Source of the DNA: Lentisphaeria bacterium
Lineage (GTDB): Bacteria > Verrucomicrobiota > Lentisphaeria > Victivallales > UBA1829
NCBI GenBank assembly: GCA_017623265.1
Contig: JAGAPM010000276.1
Span: 1-6,203 of the forward strand
Direction: 5' to 3'
DNA length: 6,203 nucleotides
Shown here: positions 6,156 to 6,203 of the stretch, piece by piece
Position numbering within the stretch: the first letter of the stretch is position 1
How the letters are laid out: every line of letters starts with the position of its first letter
Position numbers and translations under genes: made by a program
The notes under the pieces: generated by a model
Told to the model about the DNA's origin: nothing
The model's input: only the letters and a program-made list of their open reading frames with translations
Database searches by the model: none

Positions 6156-6203
6156 ATACTCGAAAGCAAACACAGAAGCCGCCAAAAAACAGGGCGCGGT
6201 GCC

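Noticed and set aside
4535..6169. Long minus-strand open frame (544 codons) opposite ackA and the membrane kinase gene
   Set aside because: It is rich in His, Asp, Phe and Gly in a pattern typical of an antisense frame of a high-GC gene, spans two real genes with full family motifs, and shows no recognisable domain.
6157..6203. Possible feature after the ackA terminator
   Set aside because: Only 47 nt are visible, with no start codon plus ribosome binding site and no structure that could be supported.

Overview
The window is an ordinary-looking bacterial chromosomal segment of moderately high GC. It has two divergent gene blocks that part at an AT-rich gap near 2758-2930. No transposase, integrase, phage gene, CRISPR array, tRNA or rRNA is visible. 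An LL-diaminopimelate aminotransferase (DapL-type) gene, a small SRP RNA without an Alu domain and a heteromeric-type acetyl-CoA carboxylase subunit suggest a diderm anaerobe or fermenter. The PVC superphylum (for example Lentisphaerota or Verrucomicrobiota relatives) is a reasonable guess, but taxonomy cannot be fixed from this sequence alone.

Left block, minus strand, read from right to left: a ComF-family phosphoribosyltransferase (2029-2757), the acetyl-CoA carboxylase beta subunit AccD (1027-1998), the 4.5S-like SRP RNA (898-1010), RNase PH (66-869), and a probable 5' end of a further gene running off the left edge. That last frame resembles glucose-6-phosphate dehydrogenase but has no standard start codon. 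The gaps are 30, 16 and 28 nt, so this could be one transcription unit with a structural RNA embedded in it. The SRP RNA had no protein-coding explanation and was recognised by its conserved helix 8 and its complementary ends.

Right block, plus strand: dapL-like aminotransferase (2931-4169), a small membrane protein of the SEC59/VTE5 polyprenol (dolichol/phytol) kinase family (4177-4830), and acetate kinase AckA (4862-6073). The block closes with a strong intrinsic terminator at 6117-6155. The first two genes are 7 nt apart and probably translationally coupled. DapL feeds lysine and peptidoglycan synthesis; the membrane kinase would act on lipid alcohols or lipid carriers; AckA makes ATP from acetyl phosphate. 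Their association is positional and no shared pathway is proven.

No clearly new system is present. The points most worth a second look are the SRP RNA tucked between accD and rph, the start-less zwf-like frame behind rph, and the dapL/lipid-kinase pair.
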